Assembly (NCBI GenBank): GCA_965279315.1
Contig: OZ257145.1
Span: 558,001 to 622,000 of the forward strand
DNA: 64,000 nucleotides
Origin: JAPWJZ01 sp965279315
GTDB lineage: Bacteria; Pseudomonadota; Alphaproteobacteria; Micavibrionales; UBA2020
Direction of reading: 5' to 3'
Below, piece by piece: positions 8,076 through 15,622 of this stretch. The position numbers were made by a program, and so were the translations under genes. Position 1 is the first letter of the stretch. The number at the start of each line of letters is the position of its first letter. The notes beneath the pieces are model-generated. The model had not been told where the DNA came from, searched no databases, and saw nothing but the letters and a program-made list of their open reading frames with translations.

Positions 8076-8813
8076 TCACAGCTTCAGTGCAGGATTTCCG
8101 GGCGATGGCGCAGGTTTCGCAATTTCCTGCGCCACATAATTTGCCAGCACATCGAAATAGCTGAGAATGGTCACGCCGGGCACAGTCCCGGCGTGACCAT
8201 GTTTGGCCTTGGGCGCATCGGCGCGGGCGAACAGGATATGCGTGATGCCTTGCGCTTTCCACGCCTCGACGATTTCCTTCATGACGGCCTCGACCGGCGC
8301 GGAATTCCCGGCGCGTTTCAATTCTTCTTCCGCCGCCAGCAGCCTTGAAGCCTGCGCGTCATCGGGTGTCACGGCGCGATCGCCAAAAATCTCCACGATG
8401 CGCTGTTTGGCGGGACGCATATGGATGACGCCCAGTTTTGCAACGTCTTTATATTGCGCCGCCAGCGCATCCGACAAGCGCAGGATCCTGCGCCCCAATG
8501 CTTTTTCGACACCGTCATGAAAACCGACCATCGACATGCAGGGCATGACCAGAATCTGCGCATCCGCCGCGCCCACCGCCACGCCGTCGCCTGCAACGGC
8601 CTTGAACAATTCCTGTTTCTTCCCCTCGTCCTGCAATGCCTCGCCGCGCAAGGGGCGGCCGGGTTCCGATACGGCCTGCGCATTCGGGTACGGCGCGGCG
8701 CTGTTCAGCGTGTAGTTCACGCCCTTTAATGTTTCCGCAAGCCGTGCCGCGAATTCTTCATAGCTGTCGAGGTTCAATGCGCCGAAGGCCGCGATTTTGA
8801 TGTGATGCGTCAT
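8076..8813 (-). CDS. Asp/Glu racemase-like protein
   Basis: A 245-residue protein that looks like the aspartate/glutamate racemase family. It has a Cys in the expected first catalytic place (ILVMPCMSMVGFHDGV, near residue 91), a second-domain start (DVAKLGVIHMRPAKQRIVEIFGD), and a helical stretch before the second active-site strand (IVEAWKAQGITHILFARAD). In active two-Cys racemases that last strand usually carries LGCTE; here the Cys is missing. The protein may therefore be a non-racemase relative. It overlaps the preceding gene by four bases (ATGA). Confidence 0.6.
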   Translation of the reverse strand: MTHHIKIAAFGALNLDSYEEFAARLAETLKGVNYTLNSAAPYPNAQAVSEPGRPLRGEALQDEGKKQELFKAVAGDGVAVGAADAQILVMPCMSMVGFHDGVEKALGRRILRLSDALAAQYKDVAKLGVIHMRPAKQRIVEIFGDRAVTPDDAQASRLLAAEEELKRAGNSAPVEAVMKEIVEAWKAQGITHILFARADAPKAKHGHAGTVPGVTILSYFDVLANYVAQEIAKPAPSPGNPALKL

Positions 8814-9367
8814 GTTTTTTCCTTTAAGGCTGAAATCCAGTGGTGGCGCGGGTAATCACGCGCAATCGCCTCCCGCAGCCAGAGCCTGTCGCCGTTATCG
8901 AGTTGCGGCAGCAGCGATTCAAAATCCTGTTCGTCTTTCGGGCGCGGGGTTTTGGATTTATACAGCAGCGGCACCACGGCGGGCAATGCCTCGCCGCGCA
9001 GAAACCTTGTATATTCCAGCTTCACATGCGCGTTGCGGCGGTACAGCCAGTCGCCACCGTCGAATTCGTTCAGCAATATCTCCAGCGTAAAACCATCGGT
9101 GAAATAGGCATATAGTTCATGGATGGGCAGCAGCAGCGTATCGAAACCCCAGCGGAACAGCTGCCCGCCATGCGCGTATTCGACGCGGTCGAGCTTCGGC
9201 AGGTTGCGCAAGGCCGCCTGTTCACGCCGGTCGATGGCGATTTCGATATCCTTGTGCGGGCGCGACTGGAAACCGAGGCGCAGGTCAACTGCCCAGCCGC
9301 CCGCGATCCAGTAATCGCCGGGAAAACCGGCCATCCGCTGCCGCACCTCTTCCACTTCTGGAAACAT
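8810..9367 (-). CDS. Nucleotidyltransferase-fold protein (aminoglycoside adenylyltransferase-like)
   Basis: A 185-residue protein with the minimal nucleotidyltransferase signature WIAGGWAVDLRLG followed by HKDIEIAIDR. This matches the G-G-W-A-x-D and D/E-x-E/D pattern of LinA/AadB-like enzymes and of many uncharacterised relatives. It would transfer a nucleotide to a small molecule; the substrate is unknown. I chose the ATG at 9367 because AAGGAA precedes it. The longer reading up to 9457 would run into the start of the divergent FecR gene. It is co-transcribed with the racemase-like gene. Confidence 0.75.
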   Translation of the reverse strand: MFPEVEEVRQRMAGFPGDYWIAGGWAVDLRLGFQSRPHKDIEIAIDRREQAALRNLPKLDRVEYAHGGQLFRWGFDTLLLPIHELYAYFTDGFTLEILLNEFDGGDWLYRRNAHVKLEYTRFLRGEALPAVVPLLYKSKTPRPKDEQDFESLLPQLDNGDRLWLREAIARDYPRHHWISALKEKT

Positions 9368-9457
9368 TCTCGAAATTCCTTTTCGCCATGACCTTAACAC
9401 ATGCCGCGCGCTTCTATAAGATGGGCGGGCATTTAACCGCCTGAAAGGCCTTTTCAC

Positions 9458-10300
9458 ATGTTCAAATCACTCGCTCTTGCCGCCGCGCTGTTCTTGCTGT
9501 CGCCATCGGTTTCTTTTGCCGCAACGGCTGCCCCCGCCCCCGAGGGCATCATCGGCACAATCCTCGAGGTCGAAGGCGCCGGCACCGTCACGCAACCCGG
9601 CAAGCAGCCCATGGCCGCCGCCGTCAAAACGCGCGTGCATATGAATGACGTGATTTCGACAGGGCCGAAGGGACGCATCTTCATACTCTTCATCGACAAC
9701 ACGCAATTCACGCTGTCGGAAAATTCGAAACTGAAGGTGGACAAATATGTGTTCGACCCGCAGAACCCCGCCGTGAACAAGGGCACGTTCAACGTCATGC
9801 AGGGCGCGTTCAAATATACCAGCGGCGCGCTGGCGAAGAAAAAAGACCCTGAAGTGTCGATCAACACGCCCTACGGCAATATCGGCGTGCGCGGCACGGT
9901 CGTCCTGGGCGGCCGCGTGAAGGACGCCTATGGCGTGCATGTGCAGGAAGGCCGCGTGCAGGTCCGCAACGATGCGGGCGCAGTGCTGGTCGACAAGGGC
10001 AACGGCACGATGATCAAGAGCCGTGCGGAAAAACCGTCCAACCAGGCGCCCTTTCCGCCCGAACTGCTGAACATGCTGCAAACAGGCGTCTTCCTGATCG
10101 CGGGCGACCAGCTGATGAAAAACATGCCCGGCTTCATGAGCGATAACCTGAAGCTGCAGGACCAGTTCAAGAACTTCCAGCAGCTGAACGGCCTGCTGCC
10201 GGGCGGCGGCAGCCTGCCGATCCCGGGCGTGCCGGGCCAGAACAACCCTGTGCCGAAACTGAAAGGCCCTGGCAATATCCTCAAGAAATTCCCCTTCTAA
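9458..10300 (+). CDS. FecR-domain secreted protein
   Basis: A 280-residue protein with a clear signal peptide (residues 1-22, ending FAATA). A FecR domain covers about residues 45-175: TRVHMNDVISTGPKGRIFI, FTLSENSKLKVDKY, and VSINTPYGNIGVRGTVV, the conserved TPxxxxxVRGT motif. The C-terminal 90 residues are Pro/Gly/Asn-rich and probably disordered. Such stand-alone periplasmic FecR proteins are common in alphaproteobacteria and lack the anti-sigma region of true FecR. A strong terminator follows. Confidence 0.88.
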   Translation: MFKSLALAAALFLLSPSVSFAATAAPAPEGIIGTILEVEGAGTVTQPGKQPMAAAVKTRVHMNDVISTGPKGRIFILFIDNTQFTLSENSKLKVDKYVFDPQNPAVNKGTFNVMQGAFKYTSGALAKKKDPEVSINTPYGNIGVRGTVVLGGRVKDAYGVHVQEGRVQVRNDAGAVLVDKGNGTMIKSRAEKPSNQAPFPPELLNMLQTGVFLIAGDQLMKNMPGFMSDNLKLQDQFKNFQQLNGLLPGGGSLPIPGVPGQNNPVPKLKGPGNILKKFPF

Positions 10301-10316
10301 ACAAGGGACTAGCAAT

Positions 10317-10346
10317 AAAAAAGCCGGGGGAAACCCCGGCTTTTTT
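10317..10346. terminator. Bidirectional rho-independent terminator
   Basis: The stem AAGCCGGGG/CCCCGGCTT has a short loop, is preceded by an A-run and followed by a T-run. It can therefore end the FecR gene transcript and also the minus-strand XRE transcript. Confidence 0.93.
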
Positions 10347-10419
10347 ATTGGTTTTAATACAACTTAAGATGTTGTATGTTTTTAAAACTACTTATAGTTG
10401 TTTATAAATCGCTATGATT

Positions 10420-10662
10420 TCAGCTTTTTTCAATCCTGTTGAGGATATCGCCAAGCCTGACACCCAGCGCCTTGGCGATTTTAAGGCAAGTCAGGATCGT
10501 GGGGGTGCGTTGATGACTTTCAATGAAGCTGATCGCCGAGCGGCTGAGCCCCGTCAGGGCCGCCAGCTTTTCATGCGAAATTTTCTGCGCAAGACGGGCT
10601 TTCTTAAGCTCGTCCATGATTTTCGCCGCGATTGTTTCCAAGGATTTGTCCCGCATAGGCAA
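10420..10662 (-). CDS. XRE-family helix-turn-helix regulator
   Basis: An 80-residue DNA-binding protein. The HTH fills residues 24-70: ISHEKLAALTGLSRSAISFIESHQRTPTILTCLKIAKALGV. This is the classic Cro/C1 layout, with SRSAISFIE as the recognition helix. It is divergent from the WYxNG-repeat gene. The intergenic region carries a perfect 15-bp tandem repeat, the likely operator. It probably represses itself and the divergent gene. Confidence 0.9.
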   Translation of the reverse strand: MPMRDKSLETIAAKIMDELKKARLAQKISHEKLAALTGLSRSAISFIESHQRTPTILTCLKIAKALGVRLGDILNRIEKS

Positions 10663-10693
10663 ATCATCGCGAACTTGCGCGGGAATAGGTATG

Positions 10694-10723
10694 ACACTAT
10701 AGTTACGTACACTATAGTTACGT
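10694..10723. promoter_or_regulatory. Tandem 15-bp operator-like repeat
   Basis: Two exact, adjacent copies of ACACTATAGTTACGT (10694-10708 and 10709-10723), each containing the palindrome ACTATAGT. They lie 17-47 bases before the ATG at 10741 and 32-61 bases before the XRE start. This fits a control site for both divergent promoters. Confidence 0.65.
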
Positions 10724-10740
10724 TAAAATAAGGGCTCATC

Positions 10741-11124
10741 ATGTGGAAATGGCTGAAGAGGATTTGCAGGCGCCGCAACGGTTGTGAAACATCGGCAGAC
10801 GGTGTCATCCGCTGGTACAAGAACGGGCTGCTGCACCGCGACGGCGCACCCGCCGTTGAATACCCGAACGGCAACCGCTTTTGGTACAGGAACGGAAAAT
10901 TCCACAGGGAGGACGGCCCTGCCTGCGCTTATGCGGATGGCAGCGCTTTCTGGTACAAGAACGGGCTGCTGCACCGCATCGGCGGTGCCGCCGTCACGAC
11001 CGCGGACGGCGACAAATATTGGTGCGCCGATGGAAAACGCCACCGCGACGACGGCCCTGCGATCGAATACGCCGACGGTAGCAAAATATGGTTTGAAAAC
11101 GACATGCCTGTGGCTGCGAAATGA
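10741..11124 (+). CDS. WYxNG/HRxDGPA repeat protein (MORN/YwqK-like)
   Basis: A 127-residue protein made of about four imperfect 22-24 residue units. Each reads roughly W-Y-K-N-G-L-L-H-R-D-G-P-A-x-x-Y-x-D-G. This is the MORN-like repeat seen in phage and bacterial proteins, some of them annotated as YwqK-family antitoxins. The units probably form a beta-hairpin solenoid. A basic, Cys-containing leader (KRICRRRNGCE) precedes them. Its stop overlaps the ATG of the sulfotransferase-like gene. The divergent XRE gene and repeat operator suggest dedicated control. Confidence 0.75.
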   Translation: MWKWLKRICRRRNGCETSADGVIRWYKNGLLHRDGAPAVEYPNGNRFWYRNGKFHREDGPACAYADGSAFWYKNGLLHRIGGAAVTTADGDKYWCADGKRHRDDGPAIEYADGSKIWFENDMPVAAK

Positions 11125-11780
11125 AACTAGGCACGCATAACGACGCAACGGATATCCACAAGGTCAACCCGGGGCGCTACCCTTATCTGGTCACAGGCTG
11201 CGGGCGTAGCGGCACGCACTTCACCGCAAAATTCCTGTCACTGCACGGGCTTGATATCGGCCACGAAGAATCGGCGGCGGTTGGCAGCGTCAGTTGGCTT
11301 TGCGCCTCGCAATCCTATTGCCGCGACAGGGGGGCTCGTTTTGAAAAGAAGCTGCACCAGATACGGCATCCACTTGCCTTCATCCGGTCGTGGCAGACCG
11401 TTAATCCGCGCGCTTGGAAATACATTTCCATCTATGCGCCGCAGTGCCTCCATGATGACCGTGTCGTGGCGGCGGCGCGCTACTGGCTGCACTGGAATGA
11501 ATTGGCGATGACAGGCGCGCTTCTATCAATACGGCTTGAGGATTTCAGCGAAACCCCCATGCAAACATCAGCCCGGCTGTCGCGCTTCTTCGACCGCCCG
11601 CTGAACCCTGCGCTGATCGAGACGGCGCGCGCAAGCGGCGATAGCCGCGTCTTGCGCTGGCGCTACGGCCACCGCATCAATGACTTCGGCGCGATACAGA
11701 AAAAAGACCCAAAGACCTATGACGGCATGGTGCGGCTCGCCGAAAAATTCGGCTATCGGCTTTACGACCAGCTGTCGTAA
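11121..11780 (+). CDS. Sulfotransferase-like P-loop protein
   Basis: A 219-residue protein with LVTGCGRSGTHFTAKFLS near residues 23-40. This is the GRSGT 5'-phosphosulfate-binding loop of PAPS-dependent sulfotransferases. IRHPLAFIRSW near residue 87 matches the R-x-P/x-x-x-S 3'-phosphate-binding segment. IRLEDF is the usual strand after the acceptor domain. The acceptor is unknown. It overlaps the repeat protein by four bases, and its last 19 bases overlap the convergent gene's 3' end. Confidence 0.8.
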   Translation: MKLGTHNDATDIHKVNPGRYPYLVTGCGRSGTHFTAKFLSLHGLDIGHEESAAVGSVSWLCASQSYCRDRGARFEKKLHQIRHPLAFIRSWQTVNPRAWKYISIYAPQCLHDDRVVAAARYWLHWNELAMTGALLSIRLEDFSETPMQTSARLSRFFDRPLNPALIETARASGDSRVLRWRYGHRINDFGAIQKKDPKTYDGMVRLAEKFGYRLYDQLS

Positions 11781-12901
11781 CGCACGGAACGCGGCTTCGG
11801 CTTCAGCAATTCCTTCAATTCGGCGCTTTGCTCGAAATCCGGATATTTCTTGATGATGCGCTGCGCGTGGTCGACGGTCGCATCGTTCGGGCGCGTCAGG
11901 GTCAGGCGTTTCAGGCGCACATCTTCGTCATAGGCGCGCGTGCTGACGATTTCTTCGCCGTCGCTGGCGATCTGCGTGATGCCGATATCGAAACTGTCGA
12001 GGAGGCCGCCCACGAAAATCGATTTCCCCTCGAACTTGCTGGTTTCCTTCACCAGCTTGCGGTCGAGCGTGTCTTCCACGAAAATCACGTTGTATTCGGT
12101 GTTGTCGGGCCCTGCGACCAGTTTCCAGCTTTCCAGCGCGCGCGTGCGCTTGGCGATGTCGAAATCTTTTTCGACATGGCTCTTGGGTTCGGGAAAGGCT
12201 TCCTTGCTGATGCTGAAGCCATATCCGTCACTGTGGCGGAACTCCTGTTCCTTGACCGCGATGCCGGCCCTGTTGAACACTTCCTTCAGGTAAGCGCGGT
12301 TTTTCTTTTGCGAGCCTTGGCCGCGCATGAAGATATCGACATCGCGCACAGGGCGGTTGTTGAAGGTGTCGCGCAGCGCGCCGCCCGCAATCACGGCCTC
12401 GTATGATCCGGCGGCATGGAACGTCGCCAGCACGCGGCGCCATTCCTGCGGAATCTGTTCGACGCGCTTGTCGACGAAGCGGCCCTCGACGAAGGCCTGC
12501 CCCGCAACGGGATCATTCGCGGGCGCGGGCGTGGTGGACGGGGTGACGTCTTCCCATGGCTGGCCGTTGCTGCGCAGGCCCGCCTGACGCAACAGCTGCA
12601 CATAGCGCAGATATTTGTCGGCCATCGCCGCGCGCAGCGCCGCCATGTCTTCTTCATCCGGATGCGCGCCCCATGTCGCCAGCAGGCGGATCATGGGCGC
12701 ATCTTCGCGCATCAGCGCAAGGCGCATGTGTTTCCATTCGGGCGGGTCCTGGCGGTTCTGCCAGAACGCCTTGTCGAAAAATTCCCGTGCCTCCGCAATG
12801 TCACCTTTCGCGACGATTTCGGACAGTGCGTCATCGAAACGGCCGGGTTTCGGCCAGGGCTTGGGGGGTGTAACCATCTTGGGCGACCTTTGATGCGGCA
12901 T
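11762..12901 (-). CDS. Nucleotidyltransferase-like protein with helical N-terminal repeats
   Basis: A 379-residue protein in two parts. Residues 25-110 are helical and ankyrin-like (APMIRLLATWGAHPDEEDM, then LRYVQLLRQAGL). Residues 165-330 start with AVIAGGALRDTFNNRPVRDVDIF, a G-G-x-x-R-D...D-x-D pattern of the polymerase-beta nucleotidyltransferase head as in CCA/poly(A) polymerases. A later strand pair (YNVIFVEDTLD) may carry the third acidic residue. It lacks an RNA-binding tail typical of CCA enzymes. The substrate is unknown. Similar solitary proteins occur in phage-derived regions, but no phage genes are seen here. Confidence 0.6.
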   Translation of the reverse strand: MPHQRSPKMVTPPKPWPKPGRFDDALSEIVAKGDIAEAREFFDKAFWQNRQDPPEWKHMRLALMREDAPMIRLLATWGAHPDEEDMAALRAAMADKYLRYVQLLRQAGLRSNGQPWEDVTPSTTPAPANDPVAGQAFVEGRFVDKRVEQIPQEWRRVLATFHAAGSYEAVIAGGALRDTFNNRPVRDVDIFMRGQGSQKKNRAYLKEVFNRAGIAVKEQEFRHSDGYGFSISKEAFPEPKSHVEKDFDIAKRTRALESWKLVAGPDNTEYNVIFVEDTLDRKLVKETSKFEGKSIFVGGLLDSFDIGITQIASDGEEIVSTRAYDEDVRLKRLTLTRPNDATVDHAQRIIKKYPDFEQSAELKELLKPKPRSVRYDSWS

Positions 12902-12974
12902 TATTATGGACTGCCGTAAAAATAGCAGCTGTACGCATTATGTCAATATGTTTTTGATTTGATAAATCAGTACC

Positions 12975-13781
12975 TTAGCCAATAGGCGGGGCGCGAAATG
13001 GGGCTGGTTTGGCGGTCAGCACAGAATCTGCCTTTTCCACCGCCGCCGTGAAGGCGGTGGTGAGGGGCGCCAGGGGAGCCGCCTGCTGGTTGAAGCTTTC
13101 CGACAGCGCGCCGCCGCCGGTCTTGACCCAGTCCTTCACCGCGCCGAATGCATGTTGCAGCATGCCCGTTTTGGCGAGCCACGCGCCCAGCGCACCTGTC
13201 GCCGTGCCGGAGAGGAAAGAAATCCCCGCGCTTTTGGCGCGCTTGCGGTCGATCAGTTTTACTTCGGCGCGTTTTTCCTTCGGGCCGGAGAAACGCTCTG
13301 TCACGTATTCCTTGCCGTAGCTGTAAATGCCGCTGGCCGCGCCCGTCGCCAATGCCAGCAGTGCAAGCCCGCCAAAGGTCGACACGCCGCCGATCATGCC
13401 CGCAACCCAGGTGATCGCGATCAGGCGGAAAGTGCCGGAAACGATGCGTCCGGCGATCATGTCGGCCGCCTTGCTGCCGACGCTTTTCAGCACGTTGCGG
13501 AAACGGTTTCCTTCCGCGCGCCATGCCTTCAGGATATCGCCGAAGCCGGCGACATCGACGCCCTTTTCAAACAGCTTGATCTTGAGCGGCTTTTTTTTCG
13601 CAGGCGCAACGCCGTCCGCAGGTTCCGGATTGTCGTTTGCCGGCGCGGCCACAACAACGGGCGCGGCAGGCGCAGTCACGGGAACGGGCGTTGCAGCCTC
13701 GTCCTTTTTTTCCGGCTTGATATCTGGCGCATCGCCCGTTTTGGGCGGCGTGATTTCGGCCATCTGGTCGCCTTCAGCCAT
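12975..13781 (-). CDS. Hypothetical membrane protein with Pro/Ala-rich N-terminus
   Basis: A 268-residue protein. Residues 1-65 are rich in Pro, Ala and Lys and probably disordered. Residues 107-150 hold two hydrophobic, Gly/Ala-rich segments (FRLIAITWVAGMIGGV and FGGLALLALATGAASGIYSYG). A third weak one is GISFLSGTATGALGAWLA. The GxxxG spacing suggests packed helices in the membrane. I do not recognise the family. It is isolated, with 73 bases to its downstream neighbour. Confidence 0.6.
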   Translation of the reverse strand: MAEGDQMAEITPPKTGDAPDIKPEKKDEAATPVPVTAPAAPVVVAAPANDNPEPADGVAPAKKKPLKIKLFEKGVDVAGFGDILKAWRAEGNRFRNVLKSVGSKAADMIAGRIVSGTFRLIAITWVAGMIGGVSTFGGLALLALATGAASGIYSYGKEYVTERFSGPKEKRAEVKLIDRKRAKSAGISFLSGTATGALGAWLAKTGMLQHAFGAVKDWVKTGGGALSESFNQQAAPLAPLTTAFTAAVEKADSVLTAKPAPFRAPPIG

Positions 13782-13905
13782 TATTTCGAAGGTTTATTTA
13801 TAGCCAATATGCATAAGCCTGCCTAGGGGCTTTGAATTTTCCCATATTTTTGCAGTCGCTGAAAAAACAGGGTAAACTGGACGGACAAGAGAAAGTGACC
13901 CCGCC

Positions 13906-14601
13906 ATGTTTTGCTCCGTGACCCGCCTGTTGTGCCTGATTCTGCTGTTGGCCGCGTTTCCTGTGGCCGCGCGCGCGGAAAACCCGTTCCGTTTCGAATC
14001 CGTCATTGCCTATAACGACATGCGCGACCTGGTCGGAAGCCGCTTCAAGCCGGGCAGTGACCGCGACGACCTGCGCAAGGTTTTTGTCGGTGAAGGCAAG
14101 GCGACGCAAGTGATCCGCCCCAACCACGACACGACCGAAAAATATATCTACGACATCAACCTGTGCGGTTTTTACATTTACCGCTGGAACATTTCCGCCG
14201 ATTACAGCGATGACGGAAAATTGGTGCAGGCCTATGTCAACGGCCTGCCGGTGTTCATGGCGGGGCCTGCGCTGCTGCAGCCGAAAGGCATGGGCGGCAA
14301 GACCAGCTACGGGTCGGTCGACCGCCCCCGCCCGCAAGTCACCAAGGGCAAAAAGAAAGTCCCCTATATGCAGCTGGATGCGGATGGCGACCCCGCCACC
14401 ATCGACGACCAGTTCGCAACAGGCCACGGCCCGTCGCGCGCCGACCCGTTTTCACTCGACGCCAGCGTGTCATACAAGGATGTGGAAGTGTGGCGGTCGA
14501 TCTATGACGCGGATGATGCCGCGACCATCGCCGATTACCCCAACTGCGGAAAGCCGGAATTGCCGCAGGAAATAAAGGACATGCTTAAACTGCCGATGTG
14601 A
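13906..14601 (+). CDS. Secreted hypothetical protein
   Basis: A 231-residue protein with a signal peptide (residues 1-24, LILLLAAFPVAARAE). The mature part has the pattern of a small alpha/beta domain: MRDLVGSRFKPGSDRDDLRKVFVGEG, then KYIYDINLCGFYIYRWNISADY. This resembles lipoprotein-like SmpA/BamE-type repeats only loosely. Two cysteines remain in the mature protein. The function is not known. It is convergent and overlaps the thiamine-pyrophosphokinase-like gene by 17 bases. Confidence 0.65.
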   Translation: MFCSVTRLLCLILLLAAFPVAARAENPFRFESVIAYNDMRDLVGSRFKPGSDRDDLRKVFVGEGKATQVIRPNHDTTEKYIYDINLCGFYIYRWNISADYSDDGKLVQAYVNGLPVFMAGPALLQPKGMGGKTSYGSVDRPRPQVTKGKKKVPYMQLDADGDPATIDDQFATGHGPSRADPFSLDASVSYKDVEVWRSIYDADDAATIADYPNCGKPELPQEIKDMLKLPM

Positions 14602-15217
14602 CCATGAACGGCACGTCGCAGAAAATATCCACCATGCCATGTCCGCGATTGGAAATGCCGCGCCCCGACAATACGGGCAGCGCAACCGATGCCGCCGCGT
14701 AATCGCAGTCGCCCGAAATGCTGGCAATCGCCGGTTCCAGCGCGAGGAGCGAGAAAACGCCGCTGATGTTCACGCGGTGCGCGCCCTTGCTGAAAAACCG
14801 CACCGCCGCCTCCAGCTTGTCGTCATAGAAAACGGCGGAGGTGAAAGCGGCGCGGGATTTGAATTCCGCCTGTATCTCGCCGAAATTCGCCAGTTCATGG
14901 TCGCGCCTGCCGCCCAGGAAGCCGAACAGGTGCAGGTTGCGCCAGCGCCATCCCCGCACGCCGTTGAGGCAGAAACGCAAATCGGTTTCGTCCTGGCTAT
15001 CTTTGAAAATAACCGGCGCGCCGGACGGGCTGGAATCACCGTCGCCCACCCACAGCACGGGTTTCAGCGCGAACGCTACGCCGCCATCCACCGCAATCTG
15101 CGGCACGGTGGCAAGCCCCAGCCGCGCGAGGTCCTGCGCCAGCAAAGGTGCGGCCATGACAGGCCCCACCAGCGCCAGCGCATCGCCGCCCGCATCATGG
15201 GATTGCCAACCGGTCAT
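14585..15217 (-). CDS. Thiamine pyrophosphokinase-like protein
   Basis: A 210-residue protein with the order of motifs of thiamine pyrophosphokinase. AVDGG near residue 43 is the first strand, VGDGDSS near 57 stands for GDFDS, KDSQDETDLRFCL matches D-x-x-x-T-D, and FGFLGGRRDHELANFG is the G-G-R-x-D-H-x-x-N signature. True enzymes transfer pyrophosphate from ATP to thiamine in the cytoplasm. The GDGDSS variant makes the exact activity less sure. It overlaps the upstream small gene by one base (TGATG). Confidence 0.75.
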   Translation of the reverse strand: MTGWQSHDAGGDALALVGPVMAAPLLAQDLARLGLATVPQIAVDGGVAFALKPVLWVGDGDSSPSGAPVIFKDSQDETDLRFCLNGVRGWRWRNLHLFGFLGGRRDHELANFGEIQAEFKSRAAFTSAVFYDDKLEAAVRFFSKGAHRVNISGVFSLLALEPAIASISGDCDYAAASVALPVLSGRGISNRGHGMVDIFCDVPFMVTSAV

Positions 15218-15555
15218 CAGGGCTTGGGCGCAAACGGCTTGCGGGGCGGTGTCACCGAAGCGGGGGCTTGCGTGAAATAATTCTGGATGGAGGGTTTGCG
15301 TTCCGTCTCCAGGTCCGGCCAGACGTCATGCGACTTGGAATAGCCGGGCAGTTTCTTCACCTGTTCAAGGAAAGCGTCGGAACATTCGAGCAGCAAGATC
15401 GGCGCGCCGGCGACAGGGTCCTTGAAATCATGGAAATAGACCTGTTCGCCGGTTTGCGCGGCCAGCTGCACAATGCTGCGTCCCAGCTTGTCGCGGTTCG
15501 CCACGACATCGACGATGCTGCCATACATTTCGGCTTCGATCACATGGACGTTCAT
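15217..15555 (-). CDS. Small hypothetical protein (ferredoxin-like pattern)
   Basis: A 112-residue protein. The predicted strand ILLLECSDAFLEQVKKLPGYSK resembles the end of small ferredoxin-like proteins with the pattern strand-Cys-helix-LPxV. The three small genes at 32786-33792 have the same pattern. The last 35 residues are Pro/Lys-rich and probably flexible. It is coupled by a one-base overlap to the thiamine-pyrophosphokinase-like gene. The function is unknown. Confidence 0.65.
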   Translation of the reverse strand: MNVHVIEAEMYGSIVDVVANRDKLGRSIVQLAAQTGEQVYFHDFKDPVAGAPILLLECSDAFLEQVKKLPGYSKSHDVWPDLETERKPSIQNYFTQAPASVTPPRKPFAPKP

Positions 15556-15622
15556 GAAAAATGCTCCTGAATAAAAATGAATCGGTTGAAGGCCGATTTA
15601 TAGCAGGCGGAGGCCGCCGCCG

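Noticed and set aside
9467..10315. Minus-strand open frame opposite the FecR gene
   Set aside because: The FecR signal peptide and VRGT motif are convincing; the antisense frame is His/Arg-rich noise.
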